6,684 nucleotides of DNA, taken from assembly GCA_946478985.1 (NCBI GenBank), contig CAMLDZ010000147.1, positions 1 to 6,684 of the forward strand. Direction: 5' to 3'. Below are positions 5,601 to 6,684 of the stretch, one piece after another; within the stretch, counting starts at the first letter, position 1, and each line of letters opens with the position of its first letter. The notes under the pieces were generated by a model. That model worked only from the letters and a program-made list of their open reading frames with translations. It had not been told where the DNA came from and searched no databases. This stretch comes from an uncultured Solimonas sp. GTDB taxonomy: Bacteria > Pseudomonadota > Gammaproteobacteria > Nevskiales > Nevskiaceae. The translations under genes and the position numbers were made by a program.

Positions 5601-6684
5601 AACTCCTCTATCTTCTGGTCGAACAGGCCGTCGACGTGCTCGGTGGCCAGTAGCCGCGGCTCGTAGACGGCCTGCGGCACCGGCACCAGCAGCTCGATCT
5701 CGTCGGCCTGCGTCAGGTCGATCGGCAGCAGCGACTGGCTGTCGGTGAACGCTGCCTGCAACTGCTCGACCGGCAGCGGCCGCGCCTCGACGCGGAAGCC
5801 GGACGGGAAGAAGCGCTGGCGCGCCTGTGCCAGATCCATCACCTCGCGCGGCAGCACGCCGATCGGCGGCAGGTAGCGCAGGCTGCTGTCCAGCGGCAGC
5901 AGGCCCTGCAGCGGCGGCGCCAGCAGATTGCGGCCAGCCGCCAGCTGCTCGCCGAGCTGCTCGCTGAACTGCGCGATGCGCGCCTGCCACAGCAGCGCGT
6001 CGCCGCTGTCGGCCACCAGCCGCGTGCGCCGCTTCGGCCGTCCGCCGTCGCGGACCACGGCGTGGCGATCGGCGAACAGCGGCGCCCATTGCGCGTCGAA
6101 GCCGAGCAGCGCGATCGGCACGCCGTAGTCCTGCCACGGCAGCGTGGCGTCGGTGGCCAGGTTTTTCTCGACGCCGAAGACCTTGTACGCCAGCTCGTTG
6201 CGCAGGCTCGCCGCGCCGTTGGCCCAGCCGAGCCACTCGCGCGGCCACAGGTACAGCAGCAGGCGCGCGGCATCGGTGCGGCGCCAGTCCTCGTAGGCCA
6301 GATCGCGGACGTCGAGCTCGCACTGCTCGTCGGCATCGAGCCCGCCCACCGTCTCGACCACCGCCGGCTGCAGCAGCAGGATGCCGGCGCGCGGAAACGC
6401 CGCGGCCTTGCCGTCGTCGATCAGCTCGCCCAGCGTCGGCCCGAGGCGGCGCGCCAAGGGCGTGCCCTGCTGCTGATCCGGCAGCGGCGTGCCATCGAGC
6501 AGTGCCGACGGCGCGCAGACCGGCAGATCGCGCACGCGCACGCGGCGTGCCAGCGGCACCGTCACGTCCTCGCCCTGCGCGTCGATGCCGCGGCCGGCGC
6601 CGACGCGCAGCGCCGACTCGGCGCCCTGCTCGATCAGCACTTCCAGCCCTTCGCTGACGCCGGCGGCGCGCATCTGCCCGCGCA
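2636..6684 (-). CDS. Large multidomain protein, probable eCIS (phage-tail-like particle) structural/accessory protein; 5' partial
   Basis: The frame is open from the right edge of the window to a TGA at 2636-2638. The first in-window ATG is at 6673, but the frame stays open upstream (codons R-G-Q) and the protein already starts inside a conserved motif, so the true start lies outside. Numbering from that Met (1345 residues): 4-40 is a 'GVSEGLEVLIEQG...GRGIDAQGEDV' segment, which I know from eCIS-associated proteins, usually preceded by about 40 residues. About 265-342 holds 'LRYLPPIGVLP', 'RFFPSGFRVEARPL' and 'ELLVPVPQAVYEPRLL'. About 410-560 is a beta-rich, Trp-rich module. About 605-710 is helical with 'FLRARTDIYRVRQQVLGASQ'. 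About 709-748 is a Gly/Ser/Met linker. About 750-860 is a mixed domain ending 'GGTGIKVDDIVLPGY'. About 890-985 is a charged coiled coil. About 1030-1260 is helical. About 1268-1345 is a small beta domain ('LSRLRIGMPVLVHGDDAR'). I see no enzyme motif or membrane segment. It is the first cistron visible here and overlaps the next gene by 4 bases. The gene is certain; the eCIS role is inferred from motif recall and the ATPase neighbour. Confidence 0.93.
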   Translation of the reverse strand, partial: RGQMRAAGVSEGLEVLIEQGAESALRVGAGRGIDAQGEDVTVPLARRVRVRDLPVCAPSALLDGTPLPDQQQGTPLARRLGPTLGELIDDGKAAAFPRAGILLLQPAVVETVGGLDADEQCELDVRDLAYEDWRRTDAARLLLYLWPREWLGWANGAASLRNELAYKVFGVEKNLATDATLPWQDYGVPIALLGFDAQWAPLFADRHAVVRDGGRPKRRTRLVADSGDALLWQARIAQFSEQLGEQLAAGRNLLAPPLQGLLPLDSSLRYLPPIGVLPREVMDLAQARQRFFPSGFRVEARPLPVEQLQAAFTDSQSLLPIDLTQADEIELLVPVPQAVYEPRLLATEHVDGLFDQKIEEFTTRRREWLWRRELLRRRAELLDETVSGRLPVQAEPDPEALGDETLAGLPFASTRVHRSAVRDGVHQHYFVGASAPLTLAAGERLVVWVRLDPAAPPQTLMLQVHARTPDASGAPVASWEHRAYWGANRIEFGSDGSASRLRIGGLPKPGVWTRLEVPVEALGLGGTAAGGLAFSLFDGAADWGWAGKAGLGGDTVWLSDALPVGAQPNPVRGFEEAWDWQLPAAELAAIAEDDYGTVSDGVRRSVALRDALVARWQNSVVAEDFRLLPDLGLDGLIARLREKIARADDRIEFSFLRARTDIYRVRQQVLGASQATRLATSPALAEIATRGETALASQKQLADYVQQKQVVTGEAPQGGSGPVLPMQPMMLMSETRLSGASSLSAKPLAAEPVYSDGVFAARYLGGTPLAQKQIRQAAFDATLLGGAARFDETEVLAAAPLIGVAQNTVTVAERLQEPAPVEARNFALEGKLAAVTEISRFVGGTGIKVDDIVLPGYSKPGSSASAPRQPATLADLNLAGLRHDDADEPAEKHEAAYFSAGVRLIDNTIALLRLLEGRVQTYRNAIDDCTRTRAEIGKLAAGLQQRLRSVAGELAEARHDLALAQALRAEEQLRIDAINARRRRILDEHVNCVVFRRPRFADALLAVPQRPLHPGAQPSPVPACLNGHDGVPEELRELVAQFRDVPLRWLPPLVPLLDQLDRVDTLAGVFAYAKTRAAQRLAAAPARQPASGPRLALAVAQFTAQQVQTVSLQRVVSAQIDTAALAASSWSQLRVQAPALLAIGDLLDAAHGRAELSRRLAQALDDIAQVAACLYARFGETPPALRLLWAEQLSAYDEPPPLRNLASLPRWGELAFGLRRDAQALVDWLYGRVDNGDPQALDLVADLVRVCLLLAAHAPVAQIIAGHLPAPVLARPGVRLDVQVDLSRLRIGMPVLVHGDDARIVARGVVEDLAGGVARARITETAQASVQLTTTMRVQFSNSAVLAR
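3719..4006 (-). other. Predicted coiled-coil segment of the large protein
   Basis: Residues about 890-985 run without proline. Hydrophobic residues recur at heptad-like spacing among many Arg, Glu, Asp and Gln, for example LIDNTIALLRLLEGRVQTYR and then GLQQRLRSVAGELAEARHDL. This suggests a long helical hairpin or coiled coil about 90 residues long, used for oligomerisation or as a spacer between the central and C-terminal domains. Judged by eye only. Confidence 0.55.
4994..5446 (-). other. Beta-sandwich-like module resembling a PSD1/DUF1553-associated domain
   Basis: Residues about 410-560 alternate short beta-like segments: YFVGASAPLTLAAGERLVVW, VRLDP, QTLMLQVHA, then SWEHRAYWGANRIEFGSDG, RLRIGGLPKPGVWTRLEVPV, GLAFSLFDGAADWGWAG. 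The 'WEHRAYWG.N.I..G' / 'G.LP..G.W.RLEVPA..VGL' / 'G.AF...DG..W...G' signature matches my memory of a jelly-roll-like module in planctomycete secreted PSD1/DUF1553-type proteins. Inferred role: a carbohydrate- or ligand-binding, or purely structural, domain displayed on the particle. Ligand-binding residues cannot be assigned from the sequence. Confidence 0.5.
5648..5881 (-). other. Conserved 'LPPxGxLP ... FFP ... LLVPVP' block of the large protein
   Basis: Residues about 265-342 contain LRYLPPIGVLP, then FFPSGFRVEARPLPVEQ, an amphipathic stretch, and DEIELLVPVPQAVYEPRLL. I recall the same order of short motifs from large uncharacterised proteins in eCIS clusters. A strongly charged helix rich in Arg and Glu follows (residues 352-382, with EEFTTRRREWLWRRELLRRR). 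The block gives family placement but no catalytic function. Confidence 0.55.
6524..6684 (-). other. N-terminal 'GVxxGLEV' domain of the large protein (truncated by window edge)
   Basis: Visible residues read R-G-Q-M-R-A-A-G-V-S-E-G-L-E-V, then a short beta hairpin ending in GRGIDAQGEDVTVPL. In eCIS and tail-like clusters this pattern ('hnR.lhg.GV..GL.V.......v.V.pG.AiD..GreI') forms an N-terminal beta domain after a short helical lead. The lead is missing here, which is the main reason the ATG at 6673 is not taken as the start. Known from family recall; not searched. Confidence 0.6.

Noticed and set aside
2237..5653. 1138-codon open frame on the plus strand opposite the large gene
   Set aside because: It is rich in Arg, Ala, Gln and Gly with no domain pattern and is antisense to a frame with clear motifs. 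Very high GC removes stop codons from other frames, so it is a shadow.
6671..6673. ATG as the start codon of the large protein
   Set aside because: The frame is open upstream to the window edge, and the conserved N-terminal motif already begins around this Met, so the real start lies outside.
1..6684. tRNA, rRNA, CRISPR, insertion sequence or toxin gene
   Set aside because: No intergenic space and no repeat array, terminal inverted repeat or transposase motif was seen; all three frames are continuous.

Overview
The window is a very GC-rich stretch (roughly 70-75% G+C by eye) with strong third-position G/C, very many CTG, GCG, CGC and GCC codons, and tightly packed reading frames. This suits a high-GC bacterium, most likely a proteobacterium, but nothing here fixes the genus. 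All convincing coding lies on the minus strand, so the window reads right to left. Coding occupies essentially the whole window, and there is no intergenic gap, RNA gene, mobile element or CRISPR array.

Layout in transcription order: (1) 6684-2636, a very large multidomain protein (at least 1348 residues, 5' end outside the window); (2) 2639-1113, a 508-residue two-domain protein; (3) 1116-1, the first 372 residues of a probable AAA+ ATPase, cut by the left edge. Each junction is a 4-base stop/start overlap (GTGA at 2636-2639, ATGA at 1113-1116). A good Shine-Dalgarno sequence for the ATPase gene lies inside the end of gene 2. The three genes therefore look like consecutive, translationally coupled cistrons of one operon.

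From remembered family patterns, not a search, I read this as the accessory/baseplate end of an extracellular contractile injection system (eCIS, phage-tail-like particle) cluster. The large protein begins with a 'GV..GLEV...G..L.V..G.GID..GE.V' segment typical of eCIS-associated structural proteins and carries the 'LPP.G.LP...FFP....V' / 'LLVPVP' block seen in such proteins. The third gene has the N-terminal helical/winged-helix region and degenerate first AAA+ domain of the eCIS ATPase. The middle gene resembles proteins encoded next to that ATPase. No sheath, tube, spike or tail-fibre gene is in the window, so the system assignment is an inference.

The most unusual point is a beta-sandwich-like module in the large protein (about 4994-5446). 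It closely resembles a module I associate with planctomycete PSD1/DUF1553-type secreted proteins ('WEHRAYWG.N.I..G' ... 'G.LP..G.W.RLEVP'), embedded here between helical segments of a putative particle component.
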